Assembly (NCBI RefSeq): GCF_002833405.1
Contig: NZ_CP025135.1
Location: 1,593,501 to 1,657,500 of the forward strand
DNA: 64,000 nucleotides
Reading direction: 5' to 3'
Origin: Planococcus sp. MB-3u-03
GTDB taxonomy: Bacteria > Bacillota > Bacilli > Bacillales_A > Planococcaceae
The position numbers and the translations under genes are program-made. The notes under the pieces were generated by a model. The model ran no database searches, was not told the DNA's origin, and saw only the letters and a list, made by a program, of their open reading frames with translations. This document shows positions 19,704-28,225 of this stretch, one piece after another. Each line of letters begins with the position of its first letter. The stretch's first letter is position 1.

Positions 19704-20696
19704 ATGAAACTGAAACCTTACCGCATCGGCTACCGGACTATGAAGACAGCGCTCGGGGCCGCCATCGCCATTTATTTGGCCCAGTTGATCGGACTCGAAT
19801 ATTATGTATCAGCCGGCATCTTGGCGATCCTGTGCATCCAGCCGACGAAAAAGAAGTCGGTCCGTGCCGCGTTCTCGCGCTTTGTCGCCAGCATGATCGC
19901 CATCGGATTCGCCTTTGTCTTTTTTGAACTGGGCATGTATCATCCCATTACGCTGGGCATCTTAATCTTGCTGTTCATTCCGGTGCTCGTCAGTCTCGGG
20001 TTTTCGGATGGATTCGTCTCCAGTGCGGTCATTTTGCTTCATTTATACGACGCCAAAAATTTGACCGGCGCATTATTCCTGAACGAAGTGATGTTGATGA
20101 TGATCGGTTTCGGTACGGCGTTGATTGTCAATATGTATATGCCGAGCATCGAGAAAAAGCTTGACCGCTACCGTGAAGAAGTCGAACGGCTTTATTCGAC
20201 GATTTTCCGTGAAACGACCATATACTTGCGCCACGGGGAATCGGGGTGGACCGGCAAGGAATTGATGGAATCGGAAAAGCTGATCGATAAAGCCAAAGCG
20301 CTCGCTTATCAGGATGTTGAGAATCACTTGCTGCGACACGAAAACAAGTATTATCATTATTTCGATATGCGCGAGCAACAGCTTCAAATCATCGAACGCA
20401 TCTTGCCGAAAATCACGGCACTCCCGGTGATCGTCGGACAGACCCAGCTTGTTGCTGACTTTTTGGAAGACTTGTCAGAACACGTGCATTCCGGCAATAC
20501 CGCCGACCAGTACATCACCAAATTGGACCGGCTGAAAGCGAATTTCGCCGAAATGCCGCTTCCGGACACACACGAAAAATTCCTCGCGATGGCGGATTTG
20601 AATGCCATCATCCAGGAAATGGAAACCTATCTCGAAATTAAGCAGAGCTATAAAGGCTTCCACAATAAAAAAGGGCTCAACCCAAGCCTAGCCTAA
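19704..20696 (+). CDS. yqjA: YqjA-type membrane protein (aromatic acid exporter / DUF939 family)
   Basis: 330-aa protein with four to six predicted membrane segments in the first 145 residues (ALGAAIAIYLAQLIG, VSAGILAILCIQ, FVASMIAIGFAFVFFEL, LGILILLFIPVLVSLGF, MLMMIGFGTALIVNMY) and a soluble alpha-helical C-terminal half. This matches the YqjA/aromatic-acid-exporter family, a proposed efflux system of unproven substrate. Start ATG 19704 after GAGGGGAGA. Same position as yqjA after yqiW in B. subtilis. Confidence 0.8.
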   Translation: MKLKPYRIGYRTMKTALGAAIAIYLAQLIGLEYYVSAGILAILCIQPTKKKSVRAAFSRFVASMIAIGFAFVFFELGMYHPITLGILILLFIPVLVSLGFSDGFVSSAVILLHLYDAKNLTGALFLNEVMLMMIGFGTALIVNMYMPSIEKKLDRYREEVERLYSTIFRETTIYLRHGESGWTGKELMESEKLIDKAKALAYQDVENHLLRHENKYYHYFDMREQQLQIIERILPKITALPVIVGQTQLVADFLEDLSEHVHSGNTADQYITKLDRLKANFAEMPLPDTHEKFLAMADLNAIIQEMETYLEIKQSYKGFHNKKGLNPSLA

Positions 20697-20733
20697 AAAC
20701 CGGCCAGAGAAATCACGCTCTGGCCGTTTTTTT
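20697..20733 (+). terminator. Terminator after yqjA
   Basis: CGGCCAGAG / CTCTGGCCG stem followed by a 7-base T run. Confidence 0.9.
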
Positions 20734-20744
20734 GTGTGCACACG

Positions 20745-20792
20745 AAAAAAGGGCCTCTACAGCGCGTAAATCATGCGCGTAAAAAGCCCTTC
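20745..20792 (-). terminator. Terminator for the minus-strand prli42 gene
   Basis: On the minus strand AAGGGC pairs with GCCCTT around an inner GCGC/GCGC hairpin and is followed by six T residues; it sits just downstream of the prli42 stop. Confidence 0.6.
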
Positions 20793-20805
20793 AGCAGATT
20801 TCAAA

Positions 20806-20901
20806 TTAAATGACGAAGCTTAAGCCCATCATCAGGCTCGACAGCAGCATCAATCCGACCATTGCATAGACAATGACTTTACGGAAAGCTTGGTTTCTCA
20901 T
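20806..20901 (-). CDS. prli42: Stressosome-associated mini-protein Prli42
   Basis: A 31-aa single-pass membrane peptide starting MRNQAFRKVIVYAMVG and ending in LMMGLSFVI. The basic MRN..RK start followed by a hydrophobic helix fits the Prli42 family, which anchors the stressosome (RsbR) to the membrane in Listeria and relatives. An AAGGAG RBS lies 11 bp upstream of the ATG, and a dedicated terminator follows. It lies between yqjA and mce, opposite in strand. Confidence 0.8.
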   Translation of the reverse strand: MRNQAFRKVIVYAMVGLMLLSSLMMGLSFVI

Positions 20902-21064
20902 GGATAGCATAGCTCCTTTATTCCTGTACTTTGAGAGAATCATACCACATCCAGGCAGGATTTTAAACTGCCAGCTTTGCCATTTTCTTAATATTCGATA
21001 ACAACTAGAGTTTTGCCTTTGAATGGGTACAATAAAGAGGAAGCCAAAAAGGAAGTGAATAAGG

Positions 21065-21460
21065 ATGAAGAAAGTCGATCATATCGGAATCGCTGTAAAA
21101 ATTTGGAGCAGGTCCTGCCTTATTACACAGAGACACTCGGATGTCCGTTGATGAAAATCGAAGAAGTGGAAGGGCAGAAAGTGAAAGTGGCCTTTATCGA
21201 CGCGGGCAACATCAAGCTGGAACTGCTTGAGCCGATGAGCGAAGACAGCCCGATCCACAAATTCATCGAGAAGAAAGGCGAAGGCATCCATCACATCGCA
21301 TTCGGTGTCGACGGCATCGAAGAACGCATGGCGGAACTTCGTGAAAACGGTGTCAATTTATTGAGTGACGAACCGAAACCGGGAGCGGGCGGCGCAATGG
21401 TCGCTTTTACACCCGAAATCGTCAAACGGCGTCTTGTACGAACTTTGCGAAAAGAAGTGA
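21065..21460 (+). pseudogene. mce: Methylmalonyl-CoA epimerase, two frameshifts
   Basis: Interconverts (S)- and (R)-methylmalonyl-CoA, linking the carboxyltransferase product to the mutase. Starts MKKVDHIGIAV with metal ligand His at DHIGIAV. A shift near 21100 is explained by A5 for A6 (GTAAAAATTTGG); the frame then runs KNLEQVLPYYTETLGC, the metal-site segment GEGIHHIAFGVDG and ELLEPM. A second shift near 21410 restores HPKSSNGVLYELCEKK and the stop at 21460. Expected about 132 aa. The mmdA start follows 14 bp later. Confidence 0.88.
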
Positions 21461-21474
21461 CAGAGGAGTGGGAA

Positions 21475-23010
21475 ATGGACATTTATGAACGCATCAATGA
21501 GTTGTATGACAGAAAAGAGAAATTGAATTAGGGGCGGCGAAGCCCGCATTGATAAGCAGCACGAAAAGGCAAACTGACCGCCCGCGAACGCATCGACTTG
21601 TTGCTCGATGAAGGCAGCTTTGTCGAATTAAGCCCATTCGTCGAACACCGCACGACCGACTTTGGCATGGGAAAGGCCCAGGAGAAGGCGTCGTCACCGG
21701 CTACGGTAAAGTCAACGGCCGCCCAATTTACTTGTTTTCTCAAGATTTCACCGTTTTTGGCGGTGCGTTGGGTGAAATGCACGCGAAAAGATCGCTAACG
21801 TCATGGACATGGCAGCGAAAACGGCGCTCCATTTATCGGCTTGAACGATTCCGGCGGTGCGCGCATCCAGGAAGGCGTATTATCGCTTGATGGCTACGGC
21901 CATATTTTCTACCGCAATTCGATTTATTCAGGAGTCATCCCGCAAATATCCGTCATTATGGGACCATCTGCAGGCGGAGCGGTCTATTCGCCAGCTATTA
22001 CGGATTTTGTCTTCATGGTCGACAAAGCGAGCCAGATGTTCATCACGGGCCCGAAAGTCATCGAAACAGTTACAGGAGAAAAAATTTCCTCTGAGGATCT
22101 CGGGGGATCACGTGTACATACCGCCATCAGCGGAAATGCCCATTTCCGTTCAGGTTCAGAGCAGGAAGTTCTCGAAATGGTGCGCCAATTGGTCAGCTAT
22201 TTGCCACAGAACAACCAGGAAATGCCACCGCGCCTTGAAGTCGACAATGAAGACGATTACCGTCCGGATCTGGCCGATATCGTCCCATACGAAGCGATTC
22301 GCCCATACGACGTCCGGAAAGTCGTTGAACAAGTTGTCGATAAGGACAGCTTCATGGAAGTGCAACCGGAATTCGCACGCAATATCGTGATCGGCCTTGC
22401 CCGCATCAAAGGCGAAACGGTCGGGCTTGTATGCAACCAGCCGAAAGTGATGGCAGGCGGGCTTGATATCGATTCTTCCGATAAAGCGGCGCGTTTCATC
22501 CGCTTCTGCGACAGCTTCAATATCCCGCTTATTACTTTCGAAGATGTCACTGGGTTCTTCCCGGGCATTAAACAAGAACACGGCGGCATCATCCGCCACG
22601 GGGCAAAAATCCTCTATGCATATTCGGAAGCGACCGTTCCGAAAATGACCGTCATTTTGCGCAAAGCATACGGCGGAGCATACGTCGCGCTCAACTCGAA
22701 ATCAATCGGAGCGGATTTGGTGTTCTCTTGGCCGAATGCTGAAATCGCGGTCATGGGCCCGAATGGCGCAGCGAATATCATCTTCGCCCGTGAAATCGAC
22801 GCAAGCGACGATCCCGAAGCGACACGTGCAGCGAAAATCGAAGAATACCGCGAGAAATTCGCTAACCCATACGTCGCCGCTGCCCGCGGCATGGTCGATG
22901 ACGTCATCGACCCGCGCGAAACACGCATCAAACTCATACAGGCTCTCGAAATGATGCGCAACAAGAAAGATGAACGGCCGAAGAAAAAACACGGCAATAT
23001 GCCGCTATAA
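21475..23010 (+). pseudogene. mmdA: Acyl-CoA carboxylase carboxyltransferase / methylmalonyl-CoA decarboxylase alpha subunit (YqjD-like), N-terminal frameshifts
   Basis: Crotonase-fold carboxyltransferase acting on propionyl-CoA/methylmalonyl-CoA. From 21841 the frame is intact: [79 protein letters not shown] (acyl-CoA and carboxybiotin oxyanion motifs). The first 120 codons (MDIYERINELYDRK..., [23 protein letters not shown]) are spread over frames by shifts near 21525, 21560, 21680, 21775 and 21825. RBS GAGGAG. No biotin carboxylase or biotin carrier gene is nearby, so direction and partners are undecided. Confidence 0.87.
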
Positions 23011-23132
23011 CAGATCTCGCAACCAATCTCTTCCTGTCAAAGGGAAGAGATTGATGCGTTTTGCATGAAGTCGGCAAGTGCTAAGGCTATAATAGGAACT
23101 GGAATAAATGGAATAGAAGAGGAGTTTTTGGA

Positions 23133-24251
23133 ATGAAAACCGATCGCTTATTGGAAGAATTTTTGGAGCTTGTGCAAATCGACTCCGAAACAAAAGAAGA
23201 ATCCGCCATTGCGGAAATATTGACGAAAAAGCTGGAAGCTCTTGGCTTTAGCGTAATCGAAGACGATTCGAAACAACGCACAGGACACGGGGCAGGAAAT
23301 TTAGTGGCGACGCTTGAAGGCACGAAAAAAGACGCGCCGCCGATTTATTTCACCGTACATATGGATACAGTCGTTCCAGGCAAAGGCATCAAGCCGGAAG
23401 TCCGCGACGGCTATGTGTATTCAGACGGCACGACCATCTTAGGCGCTGATGATAAAGCTGGCGTCGCAGCATTATTGGAACTCGCACGCCATTTGTCAGA
23501 AGAAAGCGTTGAGCACGGGGATATCCAATTCCTGATCACAGCTGGCGAAGAAAGCGGATTGGTCGGGGCGAAAGAATTCGACGCATCCCTGTTGAAAGCG
23601 AAATTCGGTTATGCAGTCGATAGCGACGGCCAAGTCGGCGGCATCGTGACATCTGCGCCGAACCAAGCGAAATTGTGGACAACGATCTACGGCAAGACGG
23701 CGCATGCCGGCGTTGCGCCAGAAAAAGGCGTCTCCGCAATCACCATTGCGTCAAAAGCGATCGCGCGCATGAAACTCGGGCGCATCGATGAAGAGACGAC
23801 CGCCAACATCGGCCGCTTTGAAGGCGGCAAGGCAACCAATATCGTCTGCGACGAAGTCCATATCCTATCTGAAGCCCGCTCGATCAGCGAAGACAAATTG
23901 GCTGACCAAACGGCTCATATGGAATCGGTGTTCGAAGATATTGCCAAGGAAATGGGCGGGCGTGCGGAAACAGACGTCCAGCTCATGTACCCAGGCTTCC
24001 GTTTTGATGAAATGGACCCTGTCGTAGATATCGCGAAAGCCGCAGCTGAACGCATCGGCCGCCCATCGCCTGTCCTCACAAGCGGAGGCGGAAGCGATGC
24101 CAATATCATCAACGGCCACGGCGTTCCGACGGTCAACCTATGTGTCGGCTATGAAGAAATCCACACAACGAACGAACGCATGCCGGTCCTAGAGCTTGAG
24201 AAACTGACCGAGCTATTGGTCGAAATCGTCAAAGAAGCAGCCACACGTTAA
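23133..24251 (+). CDS. M20-family peptidase (PepT-like, YqjE family)
   Basis: 372-aa zinc aminopeptidase of the M20/M28 type, intact. Metal and catalytic segments: FTVHMDTVVPG (His ligand and catalytic Asp), LGADDKAGVAALLEL (bridging Asp), TAGEESGLVGAKEFD (catalytic Glu pair), AVDSDGQVGG, and the dimer-domain segment GKTAHAGVAPEKG. The last metal His lies in VGYEEIHTTNE. Likely a cytosolic tripeptidase. Same place as yqjE in B. subtilis, downstream of mmdA. RBS AGAGGAG before ATG 23133. Confidence 0.9.
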   Translation: MKTDRLLEEFLELVQIDSETKEESAIAEILTKKLEALGFSVIEDDSKQRTGHGAGNLVATLEGTKKDAPPIYFTVHMDTVVPGKGIKPEVRDGYVYSDGTTILGADDKAGVAALLELARHLSEESVEHGDIQFLITAGEESGLVGAKEFDASLLKAKFGYAVDSDGQVGGIVTSAPNQAKLWTTIYGKTAHAGVAPEKGVSAITIASKAIARMKLGRIDEETTANIGRFEGGKATNIVCDEVHILSEARSISEDKLADQTAHMESVFEDIAKEMGGRAETDVQLMYPGFRFDEMDPVVDIAKAAAERIGRPSPVLTSGGGSDANIINGHGVPTVNLCVGYEEIHTTNERMPVLELEKLTELLVEIVKEAATR

Positions 24252-24262
24252 TCAAACCATAA

Positions 24263-24311
24263 CAACTGCCCCGACAGGCCATTACACATGGCTTATCGGG
24301 GCAGTTTTTTA
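24263..24311 (+). terminator. Terminator after the PepT-like gene
   Basis: AACTGCCCCGA / TCGGGGCAGTT with a 6-base T run; it closes transcription from the peptidase gene. Confidence 0.85.
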
Positions 24312-24459
24312 GTACTGGAGATACGCTGCAAGCGTGCCCCTTTCCGCTTCATCTCTAGTTTTAGAAAGTAAATCAAATGCATCTGGCAATGGAATTAATT
24401 TGAATAGTTTTGTTCAGGTTTGTAAGTTCAAATTGAATAGCCACGGCAACTTCATAACC

Positions 24460-24676
24460 ATCAAGCCTAGCTAAGCGTCCCCACCAGAGGATGAATTCAA
24501 TCAATAGTGATACGTCTTCGCACGCACTATCCAATGAAATCTAAAAGCCGAACCGCGCATACGGGCGAGCCGAAGCAATAAGACAAGTGTTCTTCTTGGC
24601 TTATTGCAAGAGGCCAGCCCAAAGTGGAAGGCGGCTACTTAAAAATGAAACAAACACCGAACCACACACCACACTC
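24460..24676 (+). ncRNA. Structured tandem element, copy 1 (candidate small RNA, strand inferred)
   Basis: First of two copies with an exact 217-bp period. The core 24546-24636 is a 91-nt extended hairpin of stacked helices separated by small loops: AGCCG/CGGCT, CCGC/GTGG, GGGC/GCCC, GCC/GGC, and GCAATAAGACAAG (24575-24587) with CTTGGCTTATTGC (24595-24607, one mismatch). A 5' stem pairs GCGT with ACGC. Differences from copy 2 keep the pairing. No convincing protein-coding frame. Strand is inferred from the terminator downstream. Confidence 0.5.
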
Positions 24677-24895
24677 ACAAGTCTAGCTAGGCGATATCGA
24701 CCAGTGGATGATCCCATTCAATAGAGATGCTTCATCGCATGAAACATCCAATGAAATCTAAAAGCCGAACCGCGCACAAGGGCGAGCCGACGCAATAAGA
24801 CAAGTGATTTTCTTGGCTTATTGCCAAAGGCCAGCCCAAAGCGGGAGGCGGCTACTTAATAGATGAAACAAACAATAACCAGAACACTACACTCA
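24677..24895 (+). ncRNA. Structured tandem element, copy 2 (candidate small RNA, strand inferred)
   Basis: Second copy. Core 24763-24853 has the same helices: AGCCG/CGGCT, CCGC/GCGG (a Watson-Crick pair where copy 1 has G-T), GGGC/GCCC, GCC/GGC, and GCAATAAGACAAG / CTTGGCTTATTGC at 24792-24804 and 24812-24824. The 5' stem is GCGAT/ATCGC, where copy 1 has GCGT/ACGC, so the fourth pair switched from T-A to A-T. A third partial start (ACTCACAAGTC) follows at 24890. Confidence 0.5.
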
Positions 24896-24962
24896 CAAGT
24901 CCAACTAAGAATTACAATAAGCGGATATACTTGATGTAACAGTGCTCCATGCTCCACAACAA

Positions 24963-24997
24963 AAAGGTGAACAGGATGCCTGTTCGCCTTTTTTTTG
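24963..24997 (+). terminator. Terminator after the tandem element, before dinB
   Basis: AAAGGTGAACAGG / CCTGTTCGCCTTT hairpin with an 8-base T run. The peptidase gene already has its own terminator at 24263, so this one implies a separate transcript from the 24312-24960 region. Confidence 0.85.
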
Positions 24998-25033
24998 ATA
25001 CACTGAAAGAAAAAGGAAAGCGAAGCGATTGTT

Positions 25034-26275
25034 ATGGCGGGGCGAGTTATTTTCCACATTGATATGAATAGCTTTTATGCATCCGTCGAGCAGGCGCATG
25101 ATCCGTCGCTGAAGGGAAAAGCTCTGGCGATTGCGGGAAATCCGAAAGAGCGTAAAGGCATCATCGTCACTTGTTCTTACGAGGCGCGGGCGCATGGCAT
25201 TTACACGACGATGCAAGTACACGAGGCGAAGAAGAAATACCCGGGGCTCTTGCTGATGCCGCCGAACTTCGACCGCTACCGGGAAGCGTCGCGGCAAATG
25301 TTCGAGATCTTGCGCACCTATACCGATGCCGTCGAGCCAGTGTCGATCGATGAAGCTTATATCGACGTGACGGAACTCTCAGCTGACCAGCATCCGGTGG
25401 ACATTGCAAAAGAGTTGCAGCAGCGCATCCTGAAAGAACTCGACTTGCCATGTTCCATCGGCATCGCGCCGAATAAATTCCTGGCCAAAACGGCGTCCGA
25501 CATGAAAAAGCCGCTTGGCATCACCATCCTCAGAAAACGCGATATCCAGCGCATCCTATGGCCAAGAGAAGTTATTGAAATGCACGGCATCGGAGAAAGT
25601 ACCGCGAAAAAGCTCAATAGCTTGAAGCTGTATACAATCGGCGATTTGGCGAATGCGCCCGAGGGCTTGATCAAGGAGAAAATGGGGAAAAACGGCGTGC
25701 GGCTGCAGGCGCGTGCCAGAGGAGAAGATAGCCGCGAAGTCGACCCGGATTCAATCTATGACCGCAAAAGTGTCGGCACGTCGACAACTTTGCCATTCGA
25801 TGAAACCGACCTGGAAAGCTTACAGAAAATCTTCAAGACTTTAAGCTCGAAAGTCGCAGCCAGGTTGCATGCAAAAAACCTGGCAGGGCCGACTGTCAGC
25901 ATTCAAACGCGCAGCGCAGACTGGAAAAACCGCACCCGCAGCGTCACCTTGAACAATACCGTATGGAAAGAGCAAGACATCATGGTGCAGGCGTGGCAAT
26001 TATTCGAGACGCATTGGAACGGCGAACCGCTGCGGCTTGTTGGCGTGACCGTCTCAAACGTTGTCGATAAAGGCGACATGACCGAGCAATTATCACTCTT
26101 TAATTTCGAGGAGCATGCGAAAGATGAACCAATTCTGGATTTGGTCGCCAAGCTTGAAAGCCGTTTTGGCAAAGGCTCTGTCTCTAGAGGAATTCCGTAT
26201 CATCAGTCGAAGCATGACGCACAAACCAGTTTAAGCAAAGATTTTCTGAGTGACCACGAGAGGAAGAAACGCTAA
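25034..26275 (+). CDS. dinB: Y-family DNA polymerase IV (translesion polymerase)
   Basis: 413 aa, intact. Catalytic residues Asp10 in HIDMNSFYASVEQ and Asp106/Glu107 in VSIDEAYIDVT; SYEARAHGI and the NKFLAKTASDMKKP segment are typical of DinB, as are the helix-hairpin-helix region MHGIGESTAKKL and the little-finger domain. The tail QLSLFNFEE resembles a beta-clamp-binding peptide (QLSLF), about residues 354-358. Start ATG 25034 after AAAGGAAAG. Its stop overlaps the rnz ATG by one base. Confidence 0.93.
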   Translation: MAGRVIFHIDMNSFYASVEQAHDPSLKGKALAIAGNPKERKGIIVTCSYEARAHGIYTTMQVHEAKKKYPGLLLMPPNFDRYREASRQMFEILRTYTDAVEPVSIDEAYIDVTELSADQHPVDIAKELQQRILKELDLPCSIGIAPNKFLAKTASDMKKPLGITILRKRDIQRILWPREVIEMHGIGESTAKKLNSLKLYTIGDLANAPEGLIKEKMGKNGVRLQARARGEDSREVDPDSIYDRKSVGTSTTLPFDETDLESLQKIFKTLSSKVAARLHAKNLAGPTVSIQTRSADWKNRTRSVTLNNTVWKEQDIMVQAWQLFETHWNGEPLRLVGVTVSNVVDKGDMTEQLSLFNFEEHAKDEPILDLVAKLESRFGKGSVSRGIPYHQSKHDAQTSLSKDFLSDHERKKR

Positions 26276-27228
26276 TGCAAGTATTATTTTTAGGAACAGG
26301 GGCAGGCATGCCGTCGAAACAACGCAATACTTCGGCGCTTGCCTTGAAATTACATGAAGAACGGGGAGCTGTCTGGCTGTTTGACTGCGGGGAAGCGGTC
26401 CAGCACCAGATCCTCGAAACGACCATCAAGCCGAGAAAAATCGAGAAGATCTTCATTACCCATATGCACGGTGACCATATTTTTGGCTTGCCGGGGCTAT
26501 TGGGATCGCGATCGTTTCAAGGCGGCGATGAGCCGCTCGACTTATACGGCCCGAAAGAGCTGAAGGAATATGTGGAAATGACCTTGCGCTTGAGCCGAAC
26601 GCACTTGACTTATCCTATCCGTTTCCATGAAGTGAAAGAAGGCATCATCTTTGAAGATGACACGATGACCGTCGAAGCGGGTCTCTTGGCGCACGTCATC
26701 CCGACTTACGGCTATCGCATCAAGCAAAAACCGTTGTTGCCGAAGCTCGATATGGACAAAGCGAAACAGCTCGGTGTTCCCAAAGGCCCGCTGCTTGCCA
26801 AGTTAAAGGCGGGCGAAACCGTAGAACTTGAGGATGGCCGTAAAGTGGAATCCAAAGAAGTGACCGACCCGGCAGAACCCGGCTTTACGGTCGCAATCCT
26901 CGGCGACACCCAGTATTGCGCGAAGTCGGAACAATTATCGCAAGATGCCGACCTAGTCGTCCATGAAGCGACGTTCGACGGCGAAACGGAAAAACTCGCC
27001 AAGGAATACGGACATTCGACGACTTTGGATGCGGCCAATGTGGCAAGACGAGCCCGTGCTCAAAAACTCATCGTCAACCATATGAGTGCGAGGTTTATGG
27101 TGGAACATGAAAAAGAATTGTTGAAAAGCATGCGCCAAGTCCACGAGGATAGTGAAATCGCCCACGACTTTGATGAATTTGGATGGAATAAAAAAGAGCG
27201 TAAAATGATGAAAATTCTAGATAACTGA
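26275..27228 (+). CDS. rnz: Ribonuclease Z
   Basis: Zinc metallo-beta-lactamase-fold endonuclease that matures tRNA 3' ends. 317 aa. The motif THMHGDH provides His63, His65, Asp67 and His68 at the family's usual positions; further ligands lie in LLAHVIPTYGYRI, ILGDTQYC and YGHSTTLDAA, with the last His in VNHMSARF. Coupled to dinB by TAATG. In B. subtilis gnd and zwf separate these two genes; here they are absent and occur instead in the formaldehyde module at 52-56 kb. Confidence 0.94.
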   Translation: MQVLFLGTGAGMPSKQRNTSALALKLHEERGAVWLFDCGEAVQHQILETTIKPRKIEKIFITHMHGDHIFGLPGLLGSRSFQGGDEPLDLYGPKELKEYVEMTLRLSRTHLTYPIRFHEVKEGIIFEDDTMTVEAGLLAHVIPTYGYRIKQKPLLPKLDMDKAKQLGVPKGPLLAKLKAGETVELEDGRKVESKEVTDPAEPGFTVAILGDTQYCAKSEQLSQDADLVVHEATFDGETEKLAKEYGHSTTLDAANVARRARAQKLIVNHMSARFMVEHEKELLKSMRQVHEDSEIAHDFDEFGWNKKERKMMKILDN

Positions 27229-27327
27229 CATAATACGCGTTTTCCGGTTGTTTTCGATAAGATCGAATAAAGCAGCAAGGAAAGCGTTTTTTATTTATAG
27301 AAGAATACTTGAAGGGAAGTGCAAATC

Positions 27328-28038
27328 ATGGATTTCCATACAGTCATGCAAGAACTCGAAGCGCTAGGGAAAGAACGGACGAAAAACATGTACCTGTCGA
27401 GCGGGGCGAAAGAGCCGGTGTTTGGTGTCGCTACGGGCGCGATGAAGCCAATGGCTAAACAAATCAAAATCGACCAGCCTTTAGCAGAAGAGTTGTATGC
27501 GACGGGCAATTACGACGCGATGTACTTTGCGGGCATCATTGCCGACCCGAAAGCGATGACGGAAGCTGACTTCGACCGCTGGATGGACGGGGCTTATTTC
27601 TATATGGTGTCGGATTATGTTGTGGCGGTTACCTTGTCGGAATCCGATATCGCGCAGCAAGTTGCTGATAAATGGATTGCAAGCGGCGATGAGCTGAGAA
27701 TGTCTGCTGGCTGGAGCTGTTATTGCTGGCTTCTCGGCAACCGCAAGGACAGTGAATTCTCGGAAGACAAAATTTCCGCCATGCTCGATACGGTGAAAGA
27801 AACGATCCACGAATCCCCTGAACGGACGAAAGCATCGATGAATAATTTTCTCTACACCGTCGGCATTTCCTATAAGCCCTTGAGCAACAAAGCGGCCGAA
27901 ACCGCAAGAGCTGTCGGCAGAGTCGAGCTCAAACGGGAAAATAAGAAACCGACTCAGCTATATGCCTATGACAGCATCCAGCAAGGCTTGGAGAAGGGCG
28001 TCTTGGATTTAAGCGGAAATTTGTTAGGTGTTAAATAA
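27328..28038 (+). CDS. DNA alkylation repair protein (AlkD-like HEAT-repeat glycosylase)
   Basis: 236 aa, all-alpha, start ATG 27328 after GAAGGGAAG (an upstream GTG at 27319 is too close to that RBS). The sequence has the AlkD-type features VFGVATGAMKPMAKQI near the N-terminus, a helix with WMDGAYFYMVSDYVV, and RMSAGWSCYCWL. It belongs to the small HEAT-like family often annotated as DNA alkylation repair enzyme, which in some members removes bulky or cationic alkyl lesions. Function is inferred only from family resemblance. Confidence 0.7.
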   Translation: MDFHTVMQELEALGKERTKNMYLSSGAKEPVFGVATGAMKPMAKQIKIDQPLAEELYATGNYDAMYFAGIIADPKAMTEADFDRWMDGAYFYMVSDYVVAVTLSESDIAQQVADKWIASGDELRMSAGWSCYCWLLGNRKDSEFSEDKISAMLDTVKETIHESPERTKASMNNFLYTVGISYKPLSNKAAETARAVGRVELKRENKKPTQLYAYDSIQQGLEKGVLDLSGNLLGVK

Positions 28039-28044
28039 AATCAA

Positions 28045-28083
28045 AAGAGCGTAGGTCCTAAAAGGGATCTGCGTTATTTTTTT
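28045..28083 (+). terminator. Terminator after the AlkD-like gene
   Basis: AGCGTAGGTCCT pairs with GGGATCTGCGTT, using several G-T pairs, and is followed by ATTTTTTT. Confidence 0.7.
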
Positions 28084-28173
28084 GGAGAAAATACATAGAA
28101 GGAGAAATTAAAGTACTGCAAATATTTATAGAAGCCAACACAGTTTCCAATAAGTTCTATATGGTAAAATAAG

Positions 28174-28202
28174 TTGACAAAAAATTCTTACATACCAATA
28201 GA
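28174..28202 (+). promoter_or_regulatory. Possible promoter for the STAND ATPase gene
   Basis: Consensus TTGACA (28174-28179), 17-bp spacer, weak -10 AATAGA (28197-28202), 24 bp before the start codon. Confidence 0.4.
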
Positions 28203-28225
28203 CCATTCAGAAAGCAGGGAACTCG

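Noticed and set aside
24460..24895. Tandem 217-bp repeat as a CRISPR array or glycine-type tandem riboswitch
   Set aside because: Only two long copies with imperfect identity, no short direct repeats or spacers, no cas genes. The sequence lacks the glycine aptamer consensus and is separated from dinB by a terminator.
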